A stretch of DNA of 62,797 nt. Source: Nevskia sp. (GTDB lineage: Bacteria; Pseudomonadota; Gammaproteobacteria; Nevskiales; Nevskiaceae). The notes below the pieces were generated by a model. The model saw only the letters and a list, made by a program, of their open reading frames with translations, was not told the DNA's origin and made no database searches. How positions within the stretch are numbered: position 1 is the first letter of the stretch; every line of letters begins with the position of its first letter. Both the position numbers and the translations under genes were made by a program. Shown here piece after piece: positions 18,273-27,619 of the stretch. Location of the stretch: NCBI GenBank assembly GCA_031291075.1, contig JARLJS010000057.1, positions 1-62,797 of the forward strand, given 5' to 3'.

Positions 18273-18358
18273 GTTGGCGAGGCAGGATGCCGAGCCTACA
18301 GCGGGGCGCGCATGGGCTCACGGCAAGCCACTACTGAACTCGCCATAGAGGTGCACCA

Positions 18359-18730
18359 GTGAGCAGCAACCCGATGACCGATCCGGTGCAGGCGCTGCTG
18401 GCGCAGACCTCGCTGCAGAACACGCTGTTCCCGGCCACCAGCCGCTATTACGGCCTGGGTACCGCCACGCTGCAGCGCGACGGTGTGCCGGTGGCCTACC
18501 TGCTGCGCCGCTTCCTGCCGCAGCCGGAACAGTTCCAGCTGCTGCAGGAGCATACCGTGCTGCAGGGCGAGCGGCTCGACAACATCGCCGCGCTGTACCT
18601 GGGCGATCCCACCCTGTTCTGGCGGCTGTGCGACGCCAACCGGGCGATGCGCCCGTGGGAGCTGACCGCCACCGTCGGCCGCAAGCTGCGCGTCACCATG
18701 CCCCAAGGGGTTACTGGCGCAGGGCTATGA
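18359..18730 (+). CDS. LysM-domain baseplate protein
   Basis: A 123-residue protein with an N-terminal ~60 residues of strand-rich sequence (SRYYGLGTATLQRDGVPVAY) and a LysM-like module at ~63-118 (HTVLQGERLDNIAALYLGDP, then WRLCDANRAMRPWEL, LRVTMPQ). In eCIS, LysM parts of Pvc7/gp53-type proteins clamp the tube to the hub rather than bind cell walls. The GTG at 18359 has AGAGGTG just upstream; its stop overlaps the hub start (ATGA). Confidence 0.88.
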   Translation: MSSNPMTDPVQALLAQTSLQNTLFPATSRYYGLGTATLQRDGVPVAYLLRRFLPQPEQFQLLQEHTVLQGERLDNIAALYLGDPTLFWRLCDANRAMRPWELTATVGRKLRVTMPQGVTGAGL

Positions 18731-19854
18731 ACCGAGGCTTCTATCTCACGCTGATGACGGGCACGTTCAAGCCCAGCCCGGTGCCGCAGGCGGTGATCGA
18801 CGCGCTCACCGAAGTGCAGGTCACCTCCAGCGTGGGCAGCCAGGGCGGCTTCCAGCTCAAGCTCAGCCTGGGCAAGAACTCCGCCGTGGCGCAGATGCAC
18901 GCCTCCGGCGCCTTCGACCCGCGCACGCGGGTGGTCATCGCGGTGACGGTGAACGGCTCAACCGAGGTGCTGATGGATGGCATCATCACGCGGCAGGAGT
19001 TGAGCGCCAGCAGCGTCGCCGGCAAGGTGACCCTGACCCTCACCGGACTCGACCTCACCGCGCTGATGGACTTCATCGACTTGACCGGCATTCCCTACCC
19101 GGCGCTGCCGATGTTCGTGATCGTCGAGCTGATCCTGGCCAAGTACGCGGTGCTGGGCGTGGTGCCCATCGCCATCCCGCCGCCACTGGCGCTGATCCAG
19201 AACCCGATCGAGCGCTTTCTCAAGCAGTCCGGCACCGATTACGCCTACGTGTCGCAGCTCGCCAGCAGCGCCGGCGCGGTGTTCTACCTCGATCCCGGGC
19301 CGAACCCCGGCATGAGCATCGCCTACTGGGGACCGGACATCAGCAAGATGTTCGGCGGCCCGCAGCCGGCGCTGAGCATCAACCTCGACTCCAACACCAA
19401 TATCGATTCGCTGAGCTTCTCCTACGACGGCACGCTCGCCACCCAGTACCTGGTGACCATCATCGAACCCAACACCAAGATCCCGATCCCGATCCCGGTG
19501 CCGAACATCAGCCTGTTGAAGGCGCCGCTGGCGCAGAACGCGCCGACGCCGCTGAAGAGCAAGCAGCTCAAGCCGGTGGCCAACCAGGATCCGATCGGCG
19601 CCGCGCTGGCGGGGCTGGCCTCGCTGTTCGAGACCGCCGACGTGATCAGCGCCAGCGGCCAGCTCGACGTGCTGCGTTACGGCCATATCTTCAAGGCACG
19701 CCAGCTCGCCGCCGTACGCGGCGCCGGCTCGTATTACGACGGCAAGTATTACGTGAAGAGCGTCACGCACAACATCAAGCGGGGCGAGTACAAACAGAGC
19801 TTCACGTTGTCCCGCGGCGGCACGGGCTCCTCGGTGTCCACGGTGAGCGTATGA
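18727..19854 (+). CDS. gp27-like baseplate hub protein (VgrG N-terminal half)
   Basis: A 375-residue hub subunit equivalent to phage late control protein D/T4 gp27. Evidence: FYLTLMTGTFKPSPVPQAV opening, VLMDGIITRQELSASSVAGK, a tandem-barrel body with LALIQNPIERFLKQSGTDYA near residue 155, and C-terminal AVRGAGSYYDGKYYVKSVTH plus INHIKRGEYKQSFTLSRGG-like end (HNIKRGEYKQSFTLSRGG). It forms the trimeric ring that adapts the six-fold tube to the spike. Coupled by ATGA overlaps to the LysM gene before and the spike gene after, so hub and spike are split where VgrG and Afp8 fuse them. Confidence 0.9.
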   Translation: MNRGFYLTLMTGTFKPSPVPQAVIDALTEVQVTSSVGSQGGFQLKLSLGKNSAVAQMHASGAFDPRTRVVIAVTVNGSTEVLMDGIITRQELSASSVAGKVTLTLTGLDLTALMDFIDLTGIPYPALPMFVIVELILAKYAVLGVVPIAIPPPLALIQNPIERFLKQSGTDYAYVSQLASSAGAVFYLDPGPNPGMSIAYWGPDISKMFGGPQPALSINLDSNTNIDSLSFSYDGTLATQYLVTIIEPNTKIPIPIPVPNISLLKAPLAQNAPTPLKSKQLKPVANQDPIGAALAGLASLFETADVISASGQLDVLRYGHIFKARQLAAVRGAGSYYDGKYYVKSVTHNIKRGEYKQSFTLSRGGTGSSVSTVSV

Positions 19855-20366
19855 AGGACGGTCCCAAGTACTACGGCATCTACCGCGGCACGGTCGTCAA
19901 CAACGTCGACCCGATGCAGCTCGGCCGCATCATGGTCACGGTGCCCGACGTCGGCAGCATCACGCCGTCGACCTGGGCCATGCCCTGCGTACCGCTGGCG
20001 GGCAAGCAGATGGGCACCTTCATGGTGCCGCAGATCGGCGCCGGCGTATGGCTGCAGTTCGAGGGCGGCGACCCCGACTACCCGGTGTGGACCGGCGGCT
20101 GGTGGGGCACCCCGGCCGAAGTGCCGGCGCTGGCGCTGGCGGGCCCGCCGGGCGATCCCAACATCGTGCTGCAGACCACGCTGCAGAACGCCATCGTGAT
20201 CAGCGACCTGCCGGGCCCCACCGGCGGCATCATGCTCAAGAGCACCACCGGCGCGACCATCATCGTCAACGACACCGGCATTTACATCCAGAACGGCAAG
20301 GGCGCCAGCATCGTGATGGCCGGCCCCTCGGTCACCATCAACAACGGCGCCCTGGTGATCGTGTAA
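19851..20366 (+). CDS. gp5-like spike base, OB-fold plus beta-helix (baseplate V)
   Basis: A 171-residue spike protein. Residues 5-90 form the OB fold of baseplate assembly protein V/gp5 (KYYGIYRGTVVNNVDPMQLG, TWAMPCVPLAGKQMG, FMVPQIGAGVWLQFEGGDPD); residues ~110-171 are short repeated strands (ATIIVNDTGIYIQNGKGASI) that would build a small triple beta-helix. It lacks the gp5 lysozyme domain. Its start overlaps the hub stop and its stop overlaps the PAAR-like start (TAATG). Confidence 0.93.
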   Translation: MKDGPKYYGIYRGTVVNNVDPMQLGRIMVTVPDVGSITPSTWAMPCVPLAGKQMGTFMVPQIGAGVWLQFEGGDPDYPVWTGGWWGTPAEVPALALAGPPGDPNIVLQTTLQNAIVISDLPGPTGGIMLKSTTGATIIVNDTGIYIQNGKGASIVMAGPSVTINNGALVIV

Positions 20367-20689
20367 TGCCCGGCTTCCTGCTCCATGTCGGCGCCACCGT
20401 GATGTGCAGTCACGGCGGCCAGGCGCAGCCCACCGTGCCGAACCCGCGCGTCACCGTGATGGGCCAGCCGACGGTGGCGATGACCGCGCCCTACGCGGTG
20501 GCGGGCTGCGCCTTCCCGCCGCCCACGGCCGGCAACGGCCCTTGTGTCACGGCGCAGTTCGTCTCCTCGGCGACGCGCATCACCTCCAACGGCCAGCCGC
20601 TGCTGCTGCTCGACAGCCAGGCCATCTGCGCGCCCACCGGCACTCCGCTGCTGATCACCGTGACGCAGACACGCGTCACCGGGATGTGA
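20366..20689 (+). CDS. PAAR-like spike tip protein
   Basis: A 107-residue cone protein expected to sharpen the spike and bind one metal ion. Candidate ligands are C14 and H16 (MCSHGGQAQP), C48, C60 and C88 (SQAICAPTG). The layout matches the DUF4280/PAAR-like tip class found after gp5-type spikes in eCIS rather than the classical His3Cys PAAR. It has no C-terminal extension, so no toxin is fused to the tip. The TAATG overlap couples it to the spike gene. Confidence 0.85.
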   Translation: MPGFLLHVGATVMCSHGGQAQPTVPNPRVTVMGQPTVAMTAPYAVAGCAFPPPTAGNGPCVTAQFVSSATRITSNGQPLLLLDSQAICAPTGTPLLITVTQTRVTGM

Positions 20690-20693
20690 ACCC

Positions 20694-21053
20694 ATGAACA
20701 TCGACTTCCCGTTCCATTTCGACGCCCGCGGCCGCACCGCGGCCACCGACGACGCCGACCACATCCGCGACATGATCGAGGAGCTGCTGTTCACCTCGCC
20801 GGGCGAGCGCGTCAACCAGCCGGACTTCGGCAGCGGCCTGCTGCAGATGGTGTTCGCGCCGAACTCCACCGAGCTGGCCTCGGCCCTGCAGTTCACCGCG
20901 CAGGCGGCGCTGCAGCGCTACCTGGGCGACCTCATCGACCTGCAGCAGCTCAATGTGACCGCGCAGGACGCGAGCCTCAGCGTCATCGTGAAGTACATCA
21001 TCCGCGCCACCCAGCAGTCGCAGACCAACACCTTCGTACGGAGCGCGCCATGA
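20694..21053 (+). CDS. gp25-like baseplate wedge protein
   Basis: A 119-residue GPW/gp25 family protein, which in T4 starts sheath polymerisation at the baseplate. Conserved elements are HIRDMIEELLFTSPGERV, NQPDFGSGLLQMVFAPN (the P-F-G-S-G core) and C-terminal strands VTAQDASLSVIVKYII. Four bases separate it from the PAAR-like gene and it overlaps the next gene by four bases. Confidence 0.95.
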   Translation: MNIDFPFHFDARGRTAATDDADHIRDMIEELLFTSPGERVNQPDFGSGLLQMVFAPNSTELASALQFTAQAALQRYLGDLIDLQQLNVTAQDASLSVIVKYIIRATQQSQTNTFVRSAP

Positions 21054-23758
21054 GCCAGGGCATGAGCGATAGCGATTGCGGCCTGCGCCGCCGGCGCCAG
21101 GACGTCCGCAAGGCGGCCCTGTACGGCATCGACTATGTCGAGGTCGGCCCGGCCCAGACCACGCTGGAAGTGTTCTTCCTCGGCAAGGCGCCGCCGGGGG
21201 TGGAGACGGCCAACGTGGTGATCAGCGGCGGCAGCCCGGTGCAGGTCGGCAATATCCGCCTGTACCGGCAGCGCGATCCCACGCTCGACGATTGGATGGA
21301 AGTCTACCTGGCGGCTCCCGGCGACTTCTCGGTCTACACCCTGGCGCTGGTCAAGCTGGACGAGTCCGGCCATCCCACCACCCAGGCGCTGGACGGTCTC
21401 GATCCGCTGTACGCGACGGCGCGCTTCAGCTTCAAGGCGTCCTGCCCCTCCGGCCTGGACTGCCGCCCCCAGCACGTCTGTCCGCCGCCGGCGCGGGTCG
21501 AACCGGACATCAACTACCTGGCCAAGGACTACACCAGCTTTGTCCAGCTGATCCGCGACCGCCTCGCCCAGACCATGCCGCAGTGGCAGGAGACGCACGA
21601 GCCGGATATCGGCGTGATGCTGGTGGAGCTGCTGGCCTACGTCGGCGACCAGCTCAGCTACTACCAGGACGCGGTCGCCACCGAGGCCTACCTCGGCACC
21701 GCGCGCCAGCGCATCTCGCTGCGTCGCCATGCCCGCCTGGTGGATTACGACATGCACGAGGGCTGCAGCGCCCGCGCCTGGGTCACCGTGTCCACCGACG
21801 CCGACCTCGACCTGGATCCGGCGCAGGTGTTCTTCTGCACCGCCTTCCCGGGCGTGCCGGCCACCACCGTGCTGGAGCCGGCGGACTACGCCAAGGCGGC
21901 CCCCGGCAGTTGCGTGGTGTTCGAGCCGCTGGTGGCCGATCCGTCACAACCGCTGGCGCTGCGCGCCGCGCACGACGAAATCCGCTTCTATACCTGGGGC
22001 GACTGCGCCTGCTGCCTGCCCAAGGGGGCGACGCAGGCGACCCTGCTCGACGCCTGGGTGAAGACCGACGCCAGCAACGCCGGCGGCGTCAAAGCCCGCG
22101 CGCTCAGCCTCAAGGCCGGCGACGTGCTGCTGTTCGAGGAAGTGATCGGGCCGCGCACCGGCAACCCGGCCGATGCCGACCCGACCCATCGGCAGGCCGT
22201 GCGGCTGACCAAGGTGACGCCCACCGTCGACCCGCTCTACGACCGCGACAGCGGCGGCCGCCCGGTGGTGCAGATCGAGTGGTGCTCGGAGGATGCGCTG
22301 ACGTTTCCGCTGTGCCTGTCGGCGGTGATGCCGGCGCCAGACTGCAGCTGCCGCGAAGGCATCAGCGTGGCGCGCGGCAACGTGGTGCTGGTCGAGCAGG
22401 GCACCAAGGTGGTCGAAGCGCTCGGCACCGTCGGCACCCAGAGCAGCGCCTCCACCTGCCCGAGCGACTGCCATCCCCCGTCGGTCAGGCTCACCCCTGC
22501 CCCGTTCAGACCGGTCTTGCAGCAGGCGCCGCTCAGCTATGGCCAGCCGCTGCCGGTATGCGGATGCGCCAGCAGCGTGATCGTGCAGGACCCGCGCCAG
22601 GCGCTGCCGCGGATCCAGCTGACCGGCACCGCCACCACGCCGCAGGGCCCGGTGTCGAGCACCTGGACCGCGCAGGCCGACCTGCTGGAAAGCGGCCCCG
22701 ACGACGCCGACTTCGTGGTCGAAATCGATGACGCCGGGGCGGCGCACCTGCGTTTCGGCAACGGCGACGAGGGCCTGCAGCCGGCCGCCGGCACGACGTT
22801 CCAGGCCTGCTACCGGGTCGGCAACGGGCCTGACGGCAACGTCGGCGCCGAGACCATCCGTTACCTGGTCTGGCGCCAGACCGGCGGCAGCGGCGCAAAG
22901 CTGAAGCCGCGCAATCCGCTGGCGGCCAGCGGCGGCACCGCGCCCGAGGCCGCCGACGACGTGCGCATGTTCGCCCCGTACGCGTTCCGCGACGTGCTGA
23001 ACCGCGCCATCACCGCCGACGACTACGCCACCCTTGCCGCCGACAACGCGCGGCGGCTGGCCGAACGCCCCCGCCTGCTCACTCTGCCCGCGCCGCCGCC
23101 GCCGAAGCTGGTTGGCGATCACCGCGCCGAGGAGGAGGAGGAGCCCGGAGCGACGACGCCCATGCCGGCCGATATCTGCTCCGTCCCGTTCCACAAACTG
23201 CAGGGAGCCCAGGGCACGCTGAGCTGGAACGGCAGCTGGTACGAGGTGCAGGTGGCGGTCGATCCCCTTGGCAGCGAAACGGCGGACAGCGAACTGCTGC
23301 AGGAGATCGACGCCTACCTGGAGCCCTACCGGCGCATCGGCCATGACCTCGACGTGCAGGCAGCGGACTATGTTTCGCTCGACCTGGGCCTGTCGGTATG
23401 CGTGATGCCCGGCATCCTGCGCGGGCAGGTCGAGGCGGCGCTACGCGCGGTGCTCGGCACCGGCGTGCTACCGGACGGCACGCTGGCGATGTTCAATCCC
23501 GACCGGCTCAGCTTCGGCCAGGGCATCTACGCCAGCCGCATCGTCGCGGCGACGCAGGCCATCGGCGGCGTGATGGAAGTGACGCTGACCCGTCTGGCGC
23601 GCTACCAGGTCGGCTCCGCGCCGCCCGGCCGCAAGCCGGACCAGGTGCCGAAGAACGGCGTGCTGGCGCTGGGTCCGTTCGAAATCCCGCGCCTGGACAA
23701 CAACCCCAACGCGCCCGGCAACGGCCGGCTCACCCTACTGCTGAGAGGCGGGCGATGA
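21050..23758 (+). CDS. Baseplate J/gp6-like wedge protein (Afp11-like)
   Basis: A 902-residue putative baseplate assembly protein. The N-terminal ~150 residues form a beta domain with a Cys-rich patch (CPSGLDCRPQHVCPPP). The conserved wedge entry is DINYLAKDYTSFVQLIRDRL, then EPDIGVMLVELLAYVGDQLS. The core has VVEIDDAGAAHLRFGNGDEG and CYRVGNGPDGNVGAETIRY, and the C-terminus FAPYAFRDVLNRAITADDY with the EALRAVLGTGVL-type helix. A Pro/Glu linker (LTLPAPPPPKL to EEEEEPG) lies near residue 685-705. These proteins form the wedge ring around the hub. Coupled to gp25 and to the next wedge gene by ATGA overlaps. Confidence 0.92.
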   Translation: MSQGMSDSDCGLRRRRQDVRKAALYGIDYVEVGPAQTTLEVFFLGKAPPGVETANVVISGGSPVQVGNIRLYRQRDPTLDDWMEVYLAAPGDFSVYTLALVKLDESGHPTTQALDGLDPLYATARFSFKASCPSGLDCRPQHVCPPPARVEPDINYLAKDYTSFVQLIRDRLAQTMPQWQETHEPDIGVMLVELLAYVGDQLSYYQDAVATEAYLGTARQRISLRRHARLVDYDMHEGCSARAWVTVSTDADLDLDPAQVFFCTAFPGVPATTVLEPADYAKAAPGSCVVFEPLVADPSQPLALRAAHDEIRFYTWGDCACCLPKGATQATLLDAWVKTDASNAGGVKARALSLKAGDVLLFEEVIGPRTGNPADADPTHRQAVRLTKVTPTVDPLYDRDSGGRPVVQIEWCSEDALTFPLCLSAVMPAPDCSCREGISVARGNVVLVEQGTKVVEALGTVGTQSSASTCPSDCHPPSVRLTPAPFRPVLQQAPLSYGQPLPVCGCASSVIVQDPRQALPRIQLTGTATTPQGPVSSTWTAQADLLESGPDDADFVVEIDDAGAAHLRFGNGDEGLQPAAGTTFQACYRVGNGPDGNVGAETIRYLVWRQTGGSGAKLKPRNPLAASGGTAPEAADDVRMFAPYAFRDVLNRAITADDYATLAADNARRLAERPRLLTLPAPPPPKLVGDHRAEEEEEPGATTPMPADICSVPFHKLQGAQGTLSWNGSWYEVQVAVDPLGSETADSELLQEIDAYLEPYRRIGHDLDVQAADYVSLDLGLSVCVMPGILRGQVEAALRAVLGTGVLPDGTLAMFNPDRLSFGQGIYASRIVAATQAIGGVMEVTLTRLARYQVGSAPPGRKPDQVPKNGVLALGPFEIPRLDNNPNAPGNGRLTLLLRGGR

Positions 23759-26700
23759 AACAGAACTGCGACTGCTGCACCGGCACCGGGATCGAAGTGC
23801 CGGCGTCCGAAGCGAACCCTCCCGGGCTCGACGCCCTGCGCTACCGCGTCGGCACGCACTCCAGCTTCCTGGACGCCATGCTGGCGCGGTTGAGCAACCT
23901 CACGCTGGAGGTGCCCTCGGTTTCCGGCAGCGGCACCGACACGCTGACTCCATTGTCGCGCCTGACCACGCGCGACCCGGCGGACCCATCCATCGCCCTG
24001 CTCGACGCCTGGGCCACCGTGGCCGACGTGCTGACCTTCTACCAGGAGCGCATCGTCAACGAGGGCTACCTGCCCACCGCCACGCAGCGGCGCTCGCTGC
24101 TGGAACTGGCGCGTCTTATCGGCTACCGCCTGCGGCCGGGCGTGGCCGCCTCGGTGAGGCTGGCCTTCACCGTCGCCAACGGCTTCAACGGCACCATTCC
24201 GGCCGGCACGCGGGCACAGAGCATCCCGGGCAGCGGCCAGAACCCGCAGTTCTTTGAAACTTCCGCCGACCTCGCCGCGCGCGACGCCTGGAACGCGCTG
24301 GGGCCACGCCTGACGCGGCCGCAGTTGATCACACCGGCGGGCTTCGAGCCGGTGGTGCTGCCGCCCGACAGCAGCGGCGGCCTGGCGCCGGACATCCTGC
24401 GCATCCTCAAGGTACCCCTGGTCACCGGCGCCGACGTCATCGACACCGTTTACTTCGACGGCGTCGCCACCAACCTCAAGCCGGGTGACGCGCTGTTCTT
24501 CATCTTCGGCCCCAATGCCGACCCCGGCGCCACGCCGCCGCAGCAGTACATGCGTCTGGTCGCCAACGTCGACGCGCAGGCCGCGGCGGGCCGCACCGAG
24601 ATCACGCTGAACCTGCAGACCGACGGCCGCACCGCGGTGCAGGAGCTGTACCTGTACATGTACAAGGCGCAGTTCCTGTTCCCCGGCAGCGATCTCGCCA
24701 CCCAGGTGGTGAACGTGCTGCAGCCGGTGATCGACAACATCAACGCCTCCAACGGCAGCACCATCGGCCATGGTCCCCTGCTGCAGGCCGCCATGTCCCG
24801 CATCTCGCTGATCCGCGGCCTGGCCGTGCAGCGCGGCTTCACCCGCATCGCGGCCTGGCTGGCGATGCTGCTGCGCGCCATGCAGTGGATGAGCCTGGGC
24901 AGCCAGTCGGTGATCCTGTCCAGCCTGGGAACGCTGGAGCCGATCCTGCTGGAGTACCCGATCCTGCTGCAGCAGACCTTCCTGACGTTCAAGTCGGCCC
25001 ACACGCTCCAGTACCACGACTCCGCCTACGGCGGGCCGGTGGCGCTGGAACGCCTGCCCGACGCGCCGCCACCCTCGCCGCTGGCCAACCTGGCCACCAT
25101 CACCGCGGCGCTGACGCGAGAGCCGTCGCTGCAGCCGACCAATGCGCTGCGCCTCAACCGCAGCATCGCCGGCAGCTTCACGCCGCAGTCCGACCTGGCG
25201 CCGCGCCTGCTCGCCGCCCTCCACCCCGCGGCGGCCGCTACCTTGTATCCGGCCTGGTCGGCGATCGCCACCCCGGCGGGCCGGGTGGAGGTGCACGCCG
25301 CACGGGTCAAGGCGGGTCTGTTCGCCGCGACCTGGACCGGGCCTTCGACCGTCACCAGCGGCAACCAGATCAGTACCTCGTTCACCGATCCCACCATCAG
25401 CAGCGCCTGGAGCCATTCCCTGCCTGGAATCGCCAACAGCATTGCCGAGCTGCCGCTGGACGCGCCCTACGAGCAGGTCAAGCCGGGCAGCTGGGTCGCC
25501 GTCGACCGGCCGGTGCTGGACGCCTCCGGCCAGCTGCAGACCGGCCAGCGCCAGGTCACCTACCACGTGGTCGCGTCGCTGCGCACCGCCAACCTCGCCG
25601 CGGGCCCGGCCGGCGCCAGCGGCGCATCCGGTGCCAGCGGCGCGTCGGGCGCGAGCGGCGGCAGCGGTACCGGCTTTGCCGCCAAGGTGACGCTGCTGAC
25701 CCTGAATCCGCCATGGCTGAGCGACCAGGCGGCCAGCGATTACACCAAGTCGATCGGGGCGACCGCGATGCTCCGGCAGTCCATCGTCTACGCCCAGAGC
25801 GAGCCCCTCACGCTGACCGAGGAGCCGCTGGACACCGACATCGCAGGGGATTCCATCGACCTCGCCGGCGTCTACGACGGCCTGGAGCCGGGCCGCTGGG
25901 TCATCGTCTCCGGCACCCGCACCGACATCCCCAACGTGAGCGGCGTCAGCGGCAGCGAGCTGGCGATGATCGCCAGCGTGTCACAGGGGGTACAGGCGCC
26001 GCTGTGCACGGCGTTTCCGCTGTCGACGCCGCCGTTCCAGCAGGTGTACTACACCACCGACGCGGATGCGTTCGGCGACCGCCTGGTGGTCGGGCAGCTC
26101 AGCGCGGACGCGCTGGGCACCATCGACCCGCAGAGCCAGCAGCCGGTGCCGGCGGTCTTTTCCGATCCCAACCTGCTGCCGCTGCCGCAGCTTCTCAACC
26201 AGCAGTACTGCAACCAGGTCGAGCTGGCGCCCGGCACTTACGCCAACCCCTACGTGCCGACCACCTCCGAGCGCAACGGCCAGTTCCCGACGTTCGCCGG
26301 CCTGCTGGTGGATCCGCAGACCAACATTCCGTACGACGGCGGCATCCTCACGCCCCAGGCCATCGCCTCCGGCGTGTTCGCCTGGCGCGTATCGAGCCAG
26401 GCGCTGCACACCATCATCAACCTCGCCACCAAGCTGGCCTACCAATACGACCGCGCCACCGTCACCCTCTATGGCAACGTCGCCGACGCCACCCACGGCC
26501 AGACCGTCGGCGAGGTGCTGGGCAACGGCGACGCCACCATCAGCTTCGCCAGCTTCACCCTGGGGCAGTCGCCGCTCACTTACGTGTCGGCGCCGACGGC
26601 GTCCGGCACCACCAGCAGCCTGCAGGTGACGGTCAACGAGCTGGAGTGGCACGAAGTGGACGAGCTGGCCGGCGCCGGCCCGACCCAGCGCTGCTACGTC

Positions 26701-27609
26701 ACCGCCGAGGACGACTCGCAGGACACCAGCGTCACCTTCGGCAACGGCGTGCACGGCGGCGCGCGCACGCCGACCGGCAACTCCAACATCAAGGCCACCT
26801 ACCGCTATGGCATCGGCAGCGCCGGCAACGTCGACGCCGGCCAGATCAGCCAGCTCGCCACTCATCCGCTTGGCGCGCAGGGCGTGATCAACCCGCTGCC
26901 GTCCAGCGGCGGCGCCGATCCGGATACCCTGGACCAGGCGCGCGTCAACGCGCCGGTGGCGGTGATGGCGCTGGACCGGCTGGTGTCGGTGCGGGACTAC
27001 AGCGACTTCACGCGCACCTACGCGGGCGTCGGCAAAGCGGTCGCGGCCAGGCTTTCCGACGGCCAGCGACAGGTGGTGCACCTCACCATCGCCGGCACCA
27101 ACGACATCCCGATCCTGACGGGCTCGGACCTCTACAACAACCTGCTCGCCTCGCTGCAGAACTACGGCGATCCCCACCAGCCGGTGCAGGTCGATAACCG
27201 GCGCCTGCGGTTGATCGTGATGGCGGCCGCGGTGACGCTGCTGCCCGACTACGCCTGGGAGAATGTCGAACCGCGGGTGCGCGCCGCGTTGCAGGCGCTG
27301 TTCGCCTTCGACGCACGGGCGCTGGGCCAGACCGCGTTCCTGAGCGAGGCGATCGCGGCCGCGCAGCAAATCGAGGGCGTGGCCTGTGTCGACGTCACCA
27401 CCTTCGACAGCGTGCCGGAAAGCGTGACCGCGCCGCAGCTCGCCGCCCTTGGCAGCACGCTGCGCCGCAAGCCGTTCGTGCGGTCCGAGCTGGCACGGAT
27501 CGATCCCCGCGCCGCACCCGGCACACCGCAGCGCATCGTGCCGGCGGAGCTGGTGTTCCTGACGCCGGCGATCCCCGACACGCTGATCCTGACGCAGGCC
27601 GGCAGCTGA
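23755..27609 (+). CDS. Large second baseplate wedge protein with GAS-repeat linker
   Basis: A 1284-residue wedge protein. It opens with CDCC (residues 5-8), then SFLDAMLARLSNLTLEVP and SIALLDAWATVADVLTFYQE, the same wedge entry as its neighbour. The C-terminal third has the J core (TFGNGVHGGARTPTGNSNIK, YRYGIGSAGNVDAGQISQ, APVAVMALDRLVSVRDYSDF). The middle ~600 residues are an enlarged insertion with a Gly-X-Y run ([18 protein letters not shown]) near residue 618-640, encoded at about 25608-25674. It would give the baseplate a flexible collagen-like arm or loop. The ATG at 23755 overlaps the previous stop; the frame is open further upstream only by chance. Confidence 0.9.
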   Translation: MKQNCDCCTGTGIEVPASEANPPGLDALRYRVGTHSSFLDAMLARLSNLTLEVPSVSGSGTDTLTPLSRLTTRDPADPSIALLDAWATVADVLTFYQERIVNEGYLPTATQRRSLLELARLIGYRLRPGVAASVRLAFTVANGFNGTIPAGTRAQSIPGSGQNPQFFETSADLAARDAWNALGPRLTRPQLITPAGFEPVVLPPDSSGGLAPDILRILKVPLVTGADVIDTVYFDGVATNLKPGDALFFIFGPNADPGATPPQQYMRLVANVDAQAAAGRTEITLNLQTDGRTAVQELYLYMYKAQFLFPGSDLATQVVNVLQPVIDNINASNGSTIGHGPLLQAAMSRISLIRGLAVQRGFTRIAAWLAMLLRAMQWMSLGSQSVILSSLGTLEPILLEYPILLQQTFLTFKSAHTLQYHDSAYGGPVALERLPDAPPPSPLANLATITAALTREPSLQPTNALRLNRSIAGSFTPQSDLAPRLLAALHPAAAATLYPAWSAIATPAGRVEVHAARVKAGLFAATWTGPSTVTSGNQISTSFTDPTISSAWSHSLPGIANSIAELPLDAPYEQVKPGSWVAVDRPVLDASGQLQTGQRQVTYHVVASLRTANLAAGPAGASGASGASGASGASGGSGTGFAAKVTLLTLNPPWLSDQAASDYTKSIGATAMLRQSIVYAQSEPLTLTEEPLDTDIAGDSIDLAGVYDGLEPGRWVIVSGTRTDIPNVSGVSGSELAMIASVSQGVQAPLCTAFPLSTPPFQQVYYTTDADAFGDRLVVGQLSADALGTIDPQSQQPVPAVFSDPNLLPLPQLLNQQYCNQVELAPGTYANPYVPTTSERNGQFPTFAGLLVDPQTNIPYDGGILTPQAIASGVFAWRVSSQALHTIINLATKLAYQYDRATVTLYGNVADATHGQTVGEVLGNGDATISFASFTLGQSPLTYVSAPTASGTTSSLQVTVNELEWHEVDELAGAGPTQRCYVTAEDDSQDTSVTFGNGVHGGARTPTGNSNIKATYRYGIGSAGNVDAGQISQLATHPLGAQGVINPLPSSGGADPDTLDQARVNAPVAVMALDRLVSVRDYSDFTRTYAGVGKAVAARLSDGQRQVVHLTIAGTNDIPILTGSDLYNNLLASLQNYGDPHQPVQVDNRRLRLIVMAAAVTLLPDYAWENVEPRVRAALQALFAFDARALGQTAFLSEAIAAAQQIEGVACVDVTTFDSVPESVTAPQLAALGSTLRRKPFVRSELARIDPRAAPGTPQRIVPAELVFLTPAIPDTLILTQAGS

Positions 27610-27619
27610 GGCACGAGCC

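Noticed and set aside
18187-18358. Small gene in the hairpin gap
   Set aside because: Only short GC-rich frames; no ribosome site or coding pattern.
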